A stretch of 64,000 bases of DNA from Flavobacteriales bacterium (GTDB lineage Bacteria; Bacteroidota; Bacteroidia; Flavobacteriales_D; Sanyastnellaceae). Below the pieces are notes generated by a model. It saw only the letters and a program-made list of their open reading frames with translations. It did not search any database and was not told where the DNA came from. Location: contig CANHPZ010000002.1 in assembly GCA_947462725.1 (NCBI GenBank), positions 1-64,000 on the forward strand. Direction: 5' to 3'. Made by a program: the position numbers and the translations under genes. The stretch's first letter is position 1; each line of letters opens with the position of its first letter. Below are positions 30,398 to 41,146 of this stretch, piece after piece.

Positions 30398-33300
30398 TTA
30401 TTGGTCGCCTAATTTATTGAAATACGAATTTACCTTTTCCTTGTAATAAGGCTTGAGGGAAGGTGGAACAGTTTTCAACAACTCGGTTTCCTGTTGTTTT
30501 TTCTTTAGATATTCATCGTACTTCATAGGGTTTGAAGTCGGAAAGTCGCGGGCTTCGTTGCTTTTTCGCTCGTTGTCTCTATCCCTTGTGCGCTCAGCCT
30601 CTTCAGCTTTGAGAAGCCTAATTTCTATATCGCGTTGACGACGAATGGATTCTTCACTGATTTGATTGTTCACGATGTCTTTTTGCAGTTGCTCCATTTC
30701 TTTGGCAATCTGCTTCATCTCATTCCCGTTGCCACTGCCATCCTGATTCAGTTCTGCAGCCTTTTCTTCAACAGCCTTGCGAATGGCGGCTTGCTTTGCG
30801 GCCATTTCAGCCAATTGGCGACTCATTTGTTGTCCTCCCGAATTGTTCTTTCCCTGATTTTTCCCCTGCTTCTTCATCTCTTCCAATTGCTTGGAAAGGC
30901 CTTCTTGCATTTTCTTGATTTGGCCGGCACTTGGCTTGGGTTTGCTACCGCTGCCCCCTGGTTTGTTGCAGCTACCGCTGCCTGGTTTGCTGTTCGCAGA
31001 TTGCTGTTGCATTTGCTTCAGGGCTTCGTCAAGCATCAATGCGAGATTATTGAAGCTGGTCATAACATATTGCTGCGATGCAGTAACTTGAGGCGTTTGA
31101 CGATCCGGGATGGACTCTAGCGCCTTTTCCATATTTTCATTTACTAAATTGATCTCTCTGTTAACTGCGGCGCTTACTTGAGGCACTCTTTTACTTAAGG
31201 CGAAAAGGGAGTCTTCCACCATCTTAGCGTCATCCTTCAGTTTGCGTTGTGTTTGTCCGAGTTTATTGTAATTCGGGTCTTTCGAATCGACCTTATTGAA
31301 ATTGTTCATCAAGGCCTCCTGATCGAAGCTTAGCGTAATGATGTTCTCGAGCAATGCACGCAGAGATTCCATGTCTTCCTCTTGTTGTTCTTGCTCTTGT
31401 GAGTTCATGGCCATTTGCATTTGACCGGCCATATCTTGCATTTTTTTGGCGGCGCTTTTCTGTGATTTGGATGCGCTGCTTTTTTTACTCTTACTTAGTT
31501 CTTCACTGCTTTTTTTCTGCTCCTGTTCAATTTCTTGTTCTTGACTATCGGTGTCGGGCATGCCGTTCGGATTCTCAAGCTCTTCATTCATTTTCTCCAG
31601 TTGGTCCATTTCCTTTTGGAGCTCATCAAACGCTTTGTTCAGCGAGTCTTGTTTGGATTTTAGCTCGTCACTATTTGATTCTTTTTTCTCTGCCTCGTTC
31701 GCTAGTTTTTCTTGTTCTTGGGCTAATTTCTCGAGCTTTTCAATGGTCTTTTCCATCTTTTGCTCAAACTCCAGTTGTTTGAACTGTTCGAGCGCCCGAT
31801 CAAGTTCCTTTTCGAGATCTTCATTGTTGAGATCCATCTTGTCGAGCTCCTTTTGAATTTCATCTTTGTTGAGTTCCTCCATCATGCGTTGCATTTCATC
31901 CATAAGCTTTTGAAGCTCCGGAGTCATGACTTGCTGCATCAGCTCTTCAAGCTGTTTTTGTTTTTCTTGCAGTTTTTCGTTGGGTTGATTGAACTCGTTT
32001 TCCTGTTGATTTTTCTGCTGATTTTGCTCTTGTATTTCTTCTACTTGCTTTTGAAGCTCTTGCTGGCGCTTCATTAATTCTTCTAATTTCTTCTTGTCCT
32101 GCCAGTTCATTTCCTTTTTATCCAATAACTGACGCTGTAGTTCTTCCAGCTGCTTTTCCAGCTCTTTGGCGTCTTTGATGCTTTCTTCTAGTTTGTCTTT
32201 GATGTCTTCATTCTGTGCATCGATTTTCTCTTCCAATTCAGCCTCGGTTGGAACCTCGTATTCGCGTTCGCCGGTTGTGGCTGACTTGGAGCCATTAAAT
32301 CCATCATTATCCCATACCTCGAAGTAGAAGGAATAGACATCGCCCGGAGCAATACCAACCGCACCGAGATCCCAACTATGGAAGAACACATCGCTATTGG
32401 ATGAGTTGTTTATCGGCAATTCAATAGTTTGAATAGCGTTTTGCACGGCAGCCCCGTTACGCTTGGTGAGGCGATAATTGAATGTAAGACGCTTGAATCC
32501 ATAATCGTCTTTAACATCACCAGAGAAATACAACCATTTGAAGCTTGAGCTGTCTTTCTCTTCTTGCATGCTGATGATCGGATGCAAATCGGGCACAACT
32601 TGGATGCGGTAATTCAAACTGTCTCCAAATGGAATGTATTGGTTGGAAGTCTGGATGCTATACCCGGTTGAGCTAATTGCAACTTGCTTGAAATCCGCCC
32701 TGTCATTGCCGCTGGGCAACGTATATGTGCTATCACCAAACTGAACGCGTAAATAGTCACTGTTTTGGGTGTTGAAGTTCCATTGAATCTTCGTTCCTTG
32801 TGGAACAACAAGATCGCCGGTATTTTGCACATCCTCACTGGATCTATTCAAGTAGGCCGGGAAAGAAAGCGCAATTCCAAAATCAATCAAACGCGGTGAA
32901 GGAATGACTTTAAGGTCATATTGATCAGAGAAAAACCCATTGGCGCTGAACGCGAATGTGATGTCGTCTTGAACGTTTTTGAATGTGTGGGAGAAAGCAA
33001 TTGGGCTCGACTTTTCTAATTGGAATTGTTGGTCGCCAATCATCACAAAAACCTTTTCCGGAATTTCCTTTCCACTGAGTTCTACGCTAACCGTGTAGTC
33101 CTCGTTTTCCGGTGTTGTGAGATTATCGTTAGTAACACGAATGATGAACGGGGCTTCTTCAGCAATGATTTGTCCGTGTTTAATCAATCGCTCTGTAGGC
33201 TTAGTAAGAATGCTTGGAGCGGCAAACAACAACAAGATAACTATGCCGACGGGAGGTAATACCCATTTCAGGTATTTGCGGTTCTCTCGAAAATCGACAG

Positions 33301-33745
33301 CGCTTGAAAATGGTACCGGTCGAAGTTCGCTGATTTTCTGAGCAATACTGGCAGTGATAAGGGAGTTTTCGGCCTCGGCTGCCATCGACTTCAACTGAAG
33401 CATATTGAGCAATTTGTCTTGCACATGCGGGAAGTGTTTTCCAATAATTTCTGCCGCCTGTTCGTGAGAAATTATTTTACCCAAACGAAAAATCTTCAAC
33501 AACGGGTCGATGAAGAATTTCGCAATGACCACAGTAACACCAGTAACGAAAGTCCAAAACAAAAGCGTGCGCACAGCGATATTAAACCGACCAAAATACT
33601 CAGCCAAAGCAACGAGAAGATAGGTCATGAAAATGATTGCGAGGCAATAGAGCGCGCCTCGAATCATCAAGTTTTTGTAGTATTTCCGAATGAAAACATC
33701 CAGCCGATGAATCAGTTGGTTGTATTCATTGTTGATGTTATTCAT
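30398..33745 (-). CDS. DUF4175 family membrane-anchored coiled-coil protein
   Basis: N-terminal TM segments, long Q/E/K-rich coiled coils, 1115 aa. Confidence 0.82.
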   Translation of the reverse strand: MNNINNEYNQLIHRLDVFIRKYYKNLMIRGALYCLAIIFMTYLLVALAEYFGRFNIAVRTLLFWTFVTGVTVVIAKFFIDPLLKIFRLGKIISHEQAAEIIGKHFPHVQDKLLNMLQLKSMAAEAENSLITASIAQKISELRPVPFSSAVDFRENRKYLKWVLPPVGIVILLLFAAPSILTKPTERLIKHGQIIAEEAPFIIRVTNDNLTTPENEDYTVSVELSGKEIPEKVFVMIGDQQFQLEKSSPIAFSHTFKNVQDDITFAFSANGFFSDQYDLKVIPSPRLIDFGIALSFPAYLNRSSEDVQNTGDLVVPQGTKIQWNFNTQNSDYLRVQFGDSTYTLPSGNDRADFKQVAISSTGYSIQTSNQYIPFGDSLNYRIQVVPDLHPIISMQEEKDSSSFKWLYFSGDVKDDYGFKRLTFNYRLTKRNGAAVQNAIQTIELPINNSSNSDVFFHSWDLGAVGIAPGDVYSFYFEVWDNDGFNGSKSATTGEREYEVPTEAELEEKIDAQNEDIKDKLEESIKDAKELEKQLEELQRQLLDKKEMNWQDKKKLEELMKRQQELQKQVEEIQEQNQQKNQQENEFNQPNEKLQEKQKQLEELMQQVMTPELQKLMDEMQRMMEELNKDEIQKELDKMDLNNEDLEKELDRALEQFKQLEFEQKMEKTIEKLEKLAQEQEKLANEAEKKESNSDELKSKQDSLNKAFDELQKEMDQLEKMNEELENPNGMPDTDSQEQEIEQEQKKSSEELSKSKKSSASKSQKSAAKKMQDMAGQMQMAMNSQEQEQQEEDMESLRALLENIITLSFDQEALMNNFNKVDSKDPNYNKLGQTQRKLKDDAKMVEDSLFALSKRVPQVSAAVNREINLVNENMEKALESIPDRQTPQVTASQQYVMTSFNNLALMLDEALKQMQQQSANSKPGSGSCNKPGGSGSKPKPSAGQIKKMQEGLSKQLEEMKKQGKNQGKNNSGGQQMSRQLAEMAAKQAAIRKAVEEKAAELNQDGSGNGNEMKQIAKEMEQLQKDIVNNQISEESIRRQRDIEIRLLKAEEAERTRDRDNERKSNEARDFPTSNPMKYDEYLKKKQQETELLKTVPPSLKPYYKEKVNSYFNKLGDQ

Positions 33746-33774
33746 AGCTTAAAGATCCGCATATCCAATCGCTT

Positions 33775-33782
33775 CAAAAATA
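33775..33782 (-). promoter_or_regulatory. Bacteroidota -7 box TATTTTTG
   Basis: + strand CAAAAATA upstream of DUF4175 ATG. Confidence 0.4.
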
Positions 33783-33854
33783 GTTCATGGCTCTAGTATT
33801 ATAACGAAGCTAAGAGCTGTTGGAGAAAATTAACGAACACCAGTGTGCGTTCAA

Positions 33855-34109
33855 TTATTTAAACTCAGCGTAGTTCCACACACCAATCATTTGTTCGCGC
33901 ACGAACTTGCGAGCGATGTCATACACATTGTCTTGAGTGATGTACCAAACCGTTTTGTTGAGGTTTGATTCTGCTTTGAATTTGCTTAGGCGTACGATTT
34001 CAATGCCATGTATAGGGCCTTCACTCCGCTCCATCAAGTCGATGTGGTCAAGCGATTCTTGTTTGTCACGATAGGTAGAACCGTCGCGTATAATCAATGC
34101 TTTTCTCAT
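33855..34109 (-). CDS. Small hypothetical protein (84 aa)
   Basis: Intact isolated ORF, soluble composition. Confidence 0.55.
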   Translation of the reverse strand: MRKALIIRDGSTYRDKQESLDHIDLMERSEGPIHGIEIVRLSKFKAESNLNKTVWYITQDNVYDIARKFVREQMIGVWNYAEFK

Positions 34110-34253
34110 TTTTATAGGAGCTTTTTCGGTTTGGCGTTGGCCGCGAAAAGTAGATGTAATTATGATTGTTGAAAATCACGAATGCATAAAAATCCAATAA
34201 GTTATTCCATGGCGGAATAAGGCTTTCAAAGTTCTCCGAATTACTTTCGCCTC

Positions 34254-34823
34254 ATGAAAACAATCCGCGAGCATTTTGATCAAGCGCAACAATTGTTGGA
34301 GCAAGTGCTTCGCGATGATGTTTTTGTGCAATCTGTAGAGCGTGCAGGCGCGTTGATGACGGAAAGATTGAGCGCGGGAAATAAGATTATTTCCTGCGGC
34401 AATGGAGGAAGCATGTGCGACGCGATGCATTTTGCTGAAGAGCTGACAGGTCGTTATCGGGATAATCGCCGTTCGATTCCCGCAATCAGTATTAGTGATC
34501 CTTCGCACATCACCTGTGTTGGAAACGACTACGGTTTTCAGTTTGTTTTCTCTCGCTTTGTCGAGGGCGTAGCTCAGCAAGGTGATGTACTGTTGGCTAT
34601 CTCAACCAGCGGTAATTCCGCGAATGTGCTTGAAGCAGCCAAGACCGCACGTCAAAGGGGTGTCTTTGTTGTTGCTCTCACAGGCAAGGATGGAGGTGTC
34701 TTGAAAGATAATTGTGACGTGGAGGTTCGTGTGCCATGGTCGGGCTATGCCGATCGCATTCAAGAGATTCATATCAAGGTTATACATGCCCTGATTGATT
34801 ATATCGAGCGACACATTTCGTAG
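34254..34823 (+). CDS. gmhA: Sedoheptulose-7-phosphate isomerase
   Basis: [25 protein letters not shown] domain [16 protein letters not shown]. Confidence 0.92.
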   Translation: MKTIREHFDQAQQLLEQVLRDDVFVQSVERAGALMTERLSAGNKIISCGNGGSMCDAMHFAEELTGRYRDNRRSIPAISISDPSHITCVGNDYGFQFVFSRFVEGVAQQGDVLLAISTSGNSANVLEAAKTARQRGVFVVALTGKDGGVLKDNCDVEVRVPWSGYADRIQEIHIKVIHALIDYIERHIS

Positions 34824-34862
34824 TTCGCCGTTCACACAAGTCTTACTTTAAATTTTCGTTTG

Positions 34863-36401
34863 ATGCTTATCAAAACGTATGGCAGCGCCGTGTTTGGCGT
34901 GAATGCCGCAACCATTATAATAGAAGTGCATGTTGATCGTGGCGCTCATTTGGCTATTGTCGGATTGCCCGATTCGGCCATCAAGGAAGCGCAACAGCGT
35001 ATTCGTGCTGCTTTGAGCAATAGTGGTTTTGAGTTACCCATCCGCAACATTACCATCAATATGGCTCCCGCAGATTTGCGCAAGGAGGGTACGGCGTATG
35101 ATTTACCCTTAGCTATCGCACTATTAGCCGCTACGGGCGCTTTTGAGTCGGAGTGTTTGGAGCAGTATATCATTATGGGTGAGCTGTCGTTGGATGGCGG
35201 TTTACGCCCCATTCGCGGCGTATTACCTATCGCTATTCAAGCGCAGAAGGAAGGGTTTAAAGGGATGATTGTTCCCCGGCACAATGCACGTGAGGCTGGA
35301 ATAGTGGAGGGCTTTCATGTATATGGTGTGGATCATATATCGGATGTAATAGCTTTTTTCAAAGGCAGCCAAACACTAGAACGTGTGGTAGTAAATGTCA
35401 AGGATGAGTTTGATATACGACCCATGCAGCATGGGTTGGATTTTACCGATGTAAAGGGACAGGAAAATATTAAGCGTGCGTTTGAAATTGCGGCAGCGGG
35501 AGGTCACAACGTAATTCTAATTGGACCACCGGGTGCGGGAAAGACCATGTTGGCCAAGCGGCTTTCGACCGTGCTTCCTCCGTTGACACTTGAAGAAGCG
35601 CTAGAGACAACCAAGATTCACAGCGTAGCAGGCAGGTTGCGGAAGGATGATGCATTGATCAACACACGCCCGTTTCGTGCGCCGCATCATACCATCAGCG
35701 ACGTGGCGTTAGTGGGCGGCGGCAGTTTTCCGCAGCCCGGAGAAATATCATTGGCGCATAATGGTGTATTGTTTTTGGATGAGTTGCCAGAGTTTAAGCG
35801 AACCGTTCTGGAGGTGATGCGCCAACCGTTGGAGGACCGCAACATTACCATATCACGCAGTAAATTCTCCATTGAATATCCCGCGAGTTTTATGTTGGTT
35901 GCGAGCATGAATCCTTGCCCCTGCGGTTATTACAATCATCCGGAAAAGGACTGTGTGTGTGGCCCGGGTGTGGTGCAGAAATACCTCAACAAGGTGAGTG
36001 GCCCTTTGCTCGACCGGATCGACATACACATTGAAGTCACACCCGTCGGTTTTGATGAACTTAGCGGAAAGCGCATGGGAGAGGGCAGTGCCTCAGTGCG
36101 CGAACGGGTTGTGCGGGCAAGAACCATTCAACAGCATCGATACAATTCTATTCCCGGCATGAACTGCAATGCACAGATGGACTCACAGCTTTTGAGGCGC
36201 TATTGCGATGTGGATGATGCGGGTAGAAGGATGTTGGGAATGGCGATGGATAAACTGAAGTTGAGCGCGCGTGCGTATGATCGTATTTTGAAAGTAGCAC
36301 GAACTATTGCTGATTTGGCCGGAAGTGAGCGTGTGTTACCCGAACATTTATCCGAAGCCATTCAGTATAGAAGTTTGGATCGCGAGAATTGGGCGGGGTA
36401 G
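34863..36401 (+). CDS. comM: YifB/ComM family Mg-chelatase-like AAA+ ATPase
   Basis: GPPGAGKTMLAKRL; SMNPCPCGY; RPFRAPHHTISDVALVGGG. Confidence 0.93.
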   Translation: MLIKTYGSAVFGVNAATIIIEVHVDRGAHLAIVGLPDSAIKEAQQRIRAALSNSGFELPIRNITINMAPADLRKEGTAYDLPLAIALLAATGAFESECLEQYIIMGELSLDGGLRPIRGVLPIAIQAQKEGFKGMIVPRHNAREAGIVEGFHVYGVDHISDVIAFFKGSQTLERVVVNVKDEFDIRPMQHGLDFTDVKGQENIKRAFEIAAAGGHNVILIGPPGAGKTMLAKRLSTVLPPLTLEEALETTKIHSVAGRLRKDDALINTRPFRAPHHTISDVALVGGGSFPQPGEISLAHNGVLFLDELPEFKRTVLEVMRQPLEDRNITISRSKFSIEYPASFMLVASMNPCPCGYYNHPEKDCVCGPGVVQKYLNKVSGPLLDRIDIHIEVTPVGFDELSGKRMGEGSASVRERVVRARTIQQHRYNSIPGMNCNAQMDSQLLRRYCDVDDAGRRMLGMAMDKLKLSARAYDRILKVARTIADLAGSERVLPEHLSEAIQYRSLDRENWAG

Positions 36402-36479
36402 TATGACGAGGCAATTTGCTGGAATTATCCGCTAAGTTTGAGCCTTATTTATTCAGTTCAGCAATAACAAGAAATTACA

Positions 36480-36992
36480 ATGGCACTTATCAAATCAGTG
36501 AATGGCATTACTCCACAGCACGGCAGCGATTGTTATTTCGCTGAAAACGCAACCATCGTGGGTCAGGTTAGCATGGGTGATCAATGCAGCGTATGGTTCA
36601 ACGCGGTTATACGTGGTGACGTAAACACCATAACCTTAGGAGATAAGGTGAATGTTCAGGATGGGGCGGTTATTCATTGCACTTACCAGAAGTCGGCTAC
36701 AGTAATAGGCAACAATGTTTCTATTGGACACAACGCATTGGTTCATGGTTGTACTATTCATGACAACGTGCTCATCGGAATGGGCAGCATTGTAATGGAT
36801 GGATGTGTGGTAGAGAGCAACAGTATCGTTGCTGCCGGAGCGGTTTTACTTGAGGGAACCCGCGTTGAAAGCGGCAGTGTGTATGCTGGTGTTCCCGCGA
36901 AAAAGGTGAAAGACATCAGTCCTGAACTATTCGAAGGAGAAGTGCAGCGTATCGCTAACAACTACGTTATGTATGCTTCTTGGTTTAAATAA
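36480..36992 (+). CDS. Gamma carbonic anhydrase family (hexapeptide repeat) protein
   Basis: SVWFNAVIRGDVNTITLGDKVNVQDGAVIHC; SIGHNALVHGCTI. Confidence 0.9.
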   Translation: MALIKSVNGITPQHGSDCYFAENATIVGQVSMGDQCSVWFNAVIRGDVNTITLGDKVNVQDGAVIHCTYQKSATVIGNNVSIGHNALVHGCTIHDNVLIGMGSIVMDGCVVESNSIVAAGAVLLEGTRVESGSVYAGVPAKKVKDISPELFEGEVQRIANNYVMYASWFK

Positions 36993-38027
36993 TTATAAGC
37001 GCTTGCGTAACATGTTTTCGAGTGCATCAATCCAGTCGTCACCAGCATTGAGGCTAGGCACGAGTTGGATTTTTTCACCACCATGTTCTTCAAACAGTTC
37101 TTGATACTCCACACCAATTTCAATAGTAGTTTCGAGACAATCAGCAACAAAGGCAGGAGAAAACACCAGCAGTTTTTTAGCACCTTCCTTAGCCAATTTT
37201 TCAATCACTTCATCACTGAAGGGCTCAATCCATCCTTTACCCAACCTTGATTGAAACGCAACCGTGTATTCGCTTTCCGATATTCCGCAGCGCTCAGCGA
37301 TGGCGCGCGCAGTGGCGTAGCAGGTTGCTTTATAGCAGAGTTTATTTTCGTCGTTGATTTCCGTTTCGCACGTGTGATTCTTGCAGTGACGATCGTCGTA
37401 AACTTTATCAACTTGACGCTCTGGTAGTCCGTGAAAACTGAACATCACATGGTCGTAATCCTTCGTGTTAAATTGCTTCCCGCGATTGGCGAATGCGTTG
37501 AGATATCCTTCATCGTCCCAGAACTGGTTGATGAATTGAATCTCCGGAAACACCCATAAATCGCGCATTATACGCATACACTTATCGATCACAGAGCCGG
37601 TAGATGCCGATGCATATTGGGGGAATAATGGCAAAACGATGAGCTTGTCGGGATTCCATTTCAATATGCTGGCTAGCGCTGCTTCAATGGATGGGTTTTT
37701 ATAGCGCATCGCCAAAAACACTTTGGTTTCTGAATCGGCGTCGTTAGAAAATCTTTCTTGCAATTTGGCGGTACATAGTCGGCCATAGTGGATTAATGGC
37801 GACCCGTCTTCCGTCCAAAGTTCTTCATATATTTTGGCGCTTTTGCGATGACGGAACGGCACAATGATGCCATTGACAAGCACTTTTCTACCCAGCCAAT
37901 TGATATCGATTACCCGCGAATCGTTGAGAAATTCGGTGAGGTAAGAAAACACGTCAGTAGGCTTCGGACTATCAGGTGATCCCAGGTTGACTAAAAGGAC
38001 CGCAGTTTTTTTCTTGTGTTGTACCAT
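36993..38027 (-). CDS. hemH: Ferrochelatase
   Basis: KKTAVLLVNLGSPDSPKPTDV; VMFSFHGLPERQV; SRLGKGWIEPFSDE. Confidence 0.93.
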   Translation of the reverse strand: MVQHKKKTAVLLVNLGSPDSPKPTDVFSYLTEFLNDSRVIDINWLGRKVLVNGIIVPFRHRKSAKIYEELWTEDGSPLIHYGRLCTAKLQERFSNDADSETKVFLAMRYKNPSIEAALASILKWNPDKLIVLPLFPQYASASTGSVIDKCMRIMRDLWVFPEIQFINQFWDDEGYLNAFANRGKQFNTKDYDHVMFSFHGLPERQVDKVYDDRHCKNHTCETEINDENKLCYKATCYATARAIAERCGISESEYTVAFQSRLGKGWIEPFSDEVIEKLAKEGAKKLLVFSPAFVADCLETTIEIGVEYQELFEEHGGEKIQLVPSLNAGDDWIDALENMLRKRL

Positions 38028-38064
38028 GCTTATCAAACAACGCAGCGCACCGCCGCGTTCATCT

Positions 38065-38937
38065 TCAGTAAAGTTTGGAGGCTTCGGTGCGAATGAAACG
38101 GTTGACCGCGTAGAGCGTGGCAATGCCGGATAGGAATAATCCAATAAAGAGCACACCACCGATGAGCACTAGTAATCTGCTGCGTTCTTGCAAGATGTTA
38201 ATGATGTCTTGCAATTCACCGCGGAATGAATAGAGCAACAAAAATATAATGACCAAAGCGAAAAGCGAGGCCAGAAATCCAAACCACAGCCCGCGACGGA
38301 TAAAGGGTTTTTGAATGAACCAATGCGTTGCTCCAACAAGCTGCATGCTCTTGATAATAAAGCGCTGTGAGAAAATGGCGAGCTGAATGGTATTTACGAT
38401 GAGAACAATGGCGATAATCAACAGCACGATGCCGACAAGCGAAATGCCGATACTCCATTTGCTGAGGTTCGCATTCATCTGACGCAATAGGTCGTGCTGG
38501 AAAACCACTTCGTTAATCGCGGCGTTTTCTTCCAATGCAGTTACTATTTCGGCTATTTTATTTTCCTCGCTGAATTCAGGCTTTATATGGATATCCAACG
38601 ATGCCGGTAGTGGATTGTATCCCAAGAAATCGACGAACTCCTCACCGAGTTCTTGCTCCATCATAGCAGCTGCCTCTTCCTTTGACAAGTAAATAACCTG
38701 TGATGCGTATGGCTCTCCTTCGACGTGTTTTTTCAGATGTTGAATTTCTGTTTCTTGTACGTCATCTGCGAGCATTACTTGGATAACAACCTGGCCTCTA
38801 TAATGGCTAGTTACAGAGCTGCCGAGCAATCCTACGATGAGCAGAGTACCCACCAATACAAGTACGAGCGTTATACCCACAATGGTGGATAACGACGAAA
38901 TCGTGTTGGCAGATGTTTTAAAAGTAGACTTGGCCAT
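38065..38937 (-). CDS. ftsX: Cell-division permease FtsX
   Basis: FtsX topology, LVNTIQLAIFSQRFIIKSMQLVGATHWFIQKPFI. Confidence 0.9.
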   Translation of the reverse strand: MAKSTFKTSANTISSLSTIVGITLVLVLVGTLLIVGLLGSSVTSHYRGQVVIQVMLADDVQETEIQHLKKHVEGEPYASQVIYLSKEEAAAMMEQELGEEFVDFLGYNPLPASLDIHIKPEFSEENKIAEIVTALEENAAINEVVFQHDLLRQMNANLSKWSIGISLVGIVLLIIAIVLIVNTIQLAIFSQRFIIKSMQLVGATHWFIQKPFIRRGLWFGFLASLFALVIIFLLLYSFRGELQDIINILQERSRLLVLIGGVLFIGLFLSGIATLYAVNRFIRTEASKLY

Positions 38938-39012
38938 GCAGAGCGAATTACGGAAATGCAAGAGAGAGTTAGCCTATCGAGCAAACCGTATTGTGAACAA
39001 CGCGCTATGAAT

Positions 39013-39462
39013 TTATTCCACAGATAATACTTCACCCTCAAACAATAGGTCTTCTCCGGCTAGTGGATGGTTGAAGTCCAACACGATTGAGTTTAGTTTC
39101 ACTTCACATACAACGCCCTCGATGATGTCGCCTTCTGGGCTTTCGAGCGGGATGATTTCCCCTTCTTGGAAGAGTTCCTCATCCAGCTCTCCCTCTTCAA
39201 TGAAAGTGCTTTTGGGGTATTCTATGAATAGCGCTTCTTGCTCATCGCCGTATGCCTCTGCAGCCGGAATAGCAATAGTGAACGTGTCGCCTGCTTCTAA
39301 ACCGAGCAAAGCGGCCTCGAATTTCGGCAGCATGGGGTCTTCACCGAAAGTGAATTGCATGGGATCGTCTTTGCGTGTCTCTTCGATGAGTTCCTTTTCG
39401 GGACCATCTGCGTAAAGTGAGTAGTTCACTGAAACGCGTTTTCCGGGTTCAATTTTCATTGC
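39013..39462 (-). CDS. FKBP-type peptidyl-prolyl isomerase (SlyD-like)
   Basis: VNYSLYADGPEKELIEET; DFNHPLAGEDLLFEGEVLSV. Confidence 0.88.
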   Translation of the reverse strand, partial: AMKIEPGKRVSVNYSLYADGPEKELIEETRKDDPMQFTFGEDPMLPKFEAALLGLEAGDTFTIAIPAAEAYGDEQEALFIEYPKSTFIEEGELDEELFQEGEIIPLESPEGDIIEGVVCEVKLNSIVLDFNHPLAGEDLLFEGEVLSVE

Positions 39463-39567
39463 CGCAAATTGAGGCACAAATGCTACGCGCTGCAAATTTT
39501 CAGTCGATTATTCCAAAATGGAATACGCACAATCTGACACGGTGGTAAATTGCCCAAAAAAGAGAGC

Positions 39568-40761
39568 ATGCGCATACTGAAACGAATCGTTCTTATTCTG
39601 GGTGTTATTGTCGGAATTGCTGTATTAGCGGCCATTGTAAGCGGCAAGTCTTATTTGCTAAGCGGTGTTAGGAAGACCTATCTCGTTGGCGAGAAAACGC
39701 CCGATATCGATGACATGAAGTATTTTGATGTCCGAAAAATTGCGCACGGAACACCTGTTCAACCACTTTTTTATTCCAATTATAGAGGAGTTTTATATCC
39801 GCCTACGTACGATGTTTTTGCTAACGAAATGGATAACTCAGCGTTCTTAGTTTTTTGGCGCGATTCCTTGGTGTTCGAGCATTATTGGGAAGGAGACACG
39901 TCAACCTTGACCAACTCGTTTTCAATGGCCAAAAGTTTTACATCCATGATGATTGGTGCGGCTATCGATGATGGGCTGATTCGAAACGTAGACCAGCCTG
40001 TGGGTGATTTTTTGCCTGAATACGCAGAAGGCTTGAACGGAAATTTGACCATCCGTCATTTGTTGCAAATGACGAGCGGTATTCCCTTTGGCGAATCATA
40101 CAGCAGTCCATTCGGATATATGGCTGAGGCTTATTTTGGACATGATTTGCAACCGCTCACAACGGCGTTCAAAGTGGAGAAAGAACCAGGCACCCAATGG
40201 GCCTATGAAGGTGGCAATACGGTTTTGTTGGGATTAATCATACAGAAAGCTACAGGAAAATCACCGTCCGCTTATTTCGAAGAAAAATTCTGGAGTAGAC
40301 TAGGTACATCTCACGATGCATATTGGAACTTGGATCATGAAGACGGTTTGGAGAAGACTTTCAGTGGGTTCTATGCTACAGCTCGTGATTTTTCGCGCAT
40401 TGGAACCTTGTTCATGCACAATGGGGTTTACCAGGGAGACACCTTGCTTTCTCCGGATTTCATCAAGCAAAGCATTACGCCACACTTGGTGCCTGATGAC
40501 AAGGGGGAAGCTTGCGGTTGGTATGGTTGGCAGTGGTGGATGGGCGAGCATCACGGATATGATATGTACATGTGTCGTGGTTTGCGAGGTCAGTATATCA
40601 TTTGCATACCGGAGGCCGAGGTAATGGTGGTGCGTATTGGGCACAAGCAGTCAAAGGATCGTTTAAACCACTTGCCTGAAGACATATATACTCATGTAGA
40701 TATTGCACTGGATATTTTGAAACAACAAACAGGAATCAGCTTTTATGAAGAAGGATATTGA
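39568..40761 (+). CDS. Serine hydrolase, class C beta-lactamase-like
   Basis: FSMAKSFTSMMIGAAIDDG (SxxK), YEGGN, LLQMTSGI. Confidence 0.9.
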   Translation: MRILKRIVLILGVIVGIAVLAAIVSGKSYLLSGVRKTYLVGEKTPDIDDMKYFDVRKIAHGTPVQPLFYSNYRGVLYPPTYDVFANEMDNSAFLVFWRDSLVFEHYWEGDTSTLTNSFSMAKSFTSMMIGAAIDDGLIRNVDQPVGDFLPEYAEGLNGNLTIRHLLQMTSGIPFGESYSSPFGYMAEAYFGHDLQPLTTAFKVEKEPGTQWAYEGGNTVLLGLIIQKATGKSPSAYFEEKFWSRLGTSHDAYWNLDHEDGLEKTFSGFYATARDFSRIGTLFMHNGVYQGDTLLSPDFIKQSITPHLVPDDKGEACGWYGWQWWMGEHHGYDMYMCRGLRGQYIICIPEAEVMVVRIGHKQSKDRLNHLPEDIYTHVDIALDILKQQTGISFYEEGY

Positions 40762-41131
40762 AATTACACCCGCAGAGGGTGTCTACATTGCTTTTGTGCC
40801 GAATCGAGATAATTGGTCGGTATACTTGGTCAATGATAGAAGTGAGACGTTGGAAACGGTTATCGTGAATGCTTCTGGAGAAGGCAAGTTGGAAGGCAAG
40901 GATAAGCAGACGGCGACTTTGCGGTTTCTGTTGAAGGATGTTGCTGCTAAGTCAGTTGTGCCGTTCGAAATACTTATGCCCGACTCGTTGAAGTTGAATC
41001 ATCGCTATTGGGTCAGCTTTTACTTGGGCGATCGTATCCTCGATAAAAAATTTATTTATGAGCCGGCGATGTATGATGACGACCTTTCAGATATACCCGT
41101 TTTTGGCTCGCCCGGGATTGTTTTGTATTAA
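40745..41131 (+). CDS. Conserved-looking hypothetical protein
   Basis: 128-aa ORF overlapping previous CDS by 17 nt; beta-rich. Confidence 0.7.
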   Translation: MKKDIEITPAEGVYIAFVPNRDNWSVYLVNDRSETLETVIVNASGEGKLEGKDKQTATLRFLLKDVAAKSVVPFEILMPDSLKLNHRYWVSFYLGDRILDKKFIYEPAMYDDDLSDIPVFGSPGIVLY

Positions 41132-41146
41132 TAAAAACCTTTTGCT

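Noticed and set aside
30635-32077. Several + strand ORFs (30635-31120, 31354-31782, 31551-31856, 31760-32077)
   Set aside because: Antisense to Q/E/K-rich DUF4175 coiled coil; low-complexity Leu/Ser/Phe translations are the expected artefact
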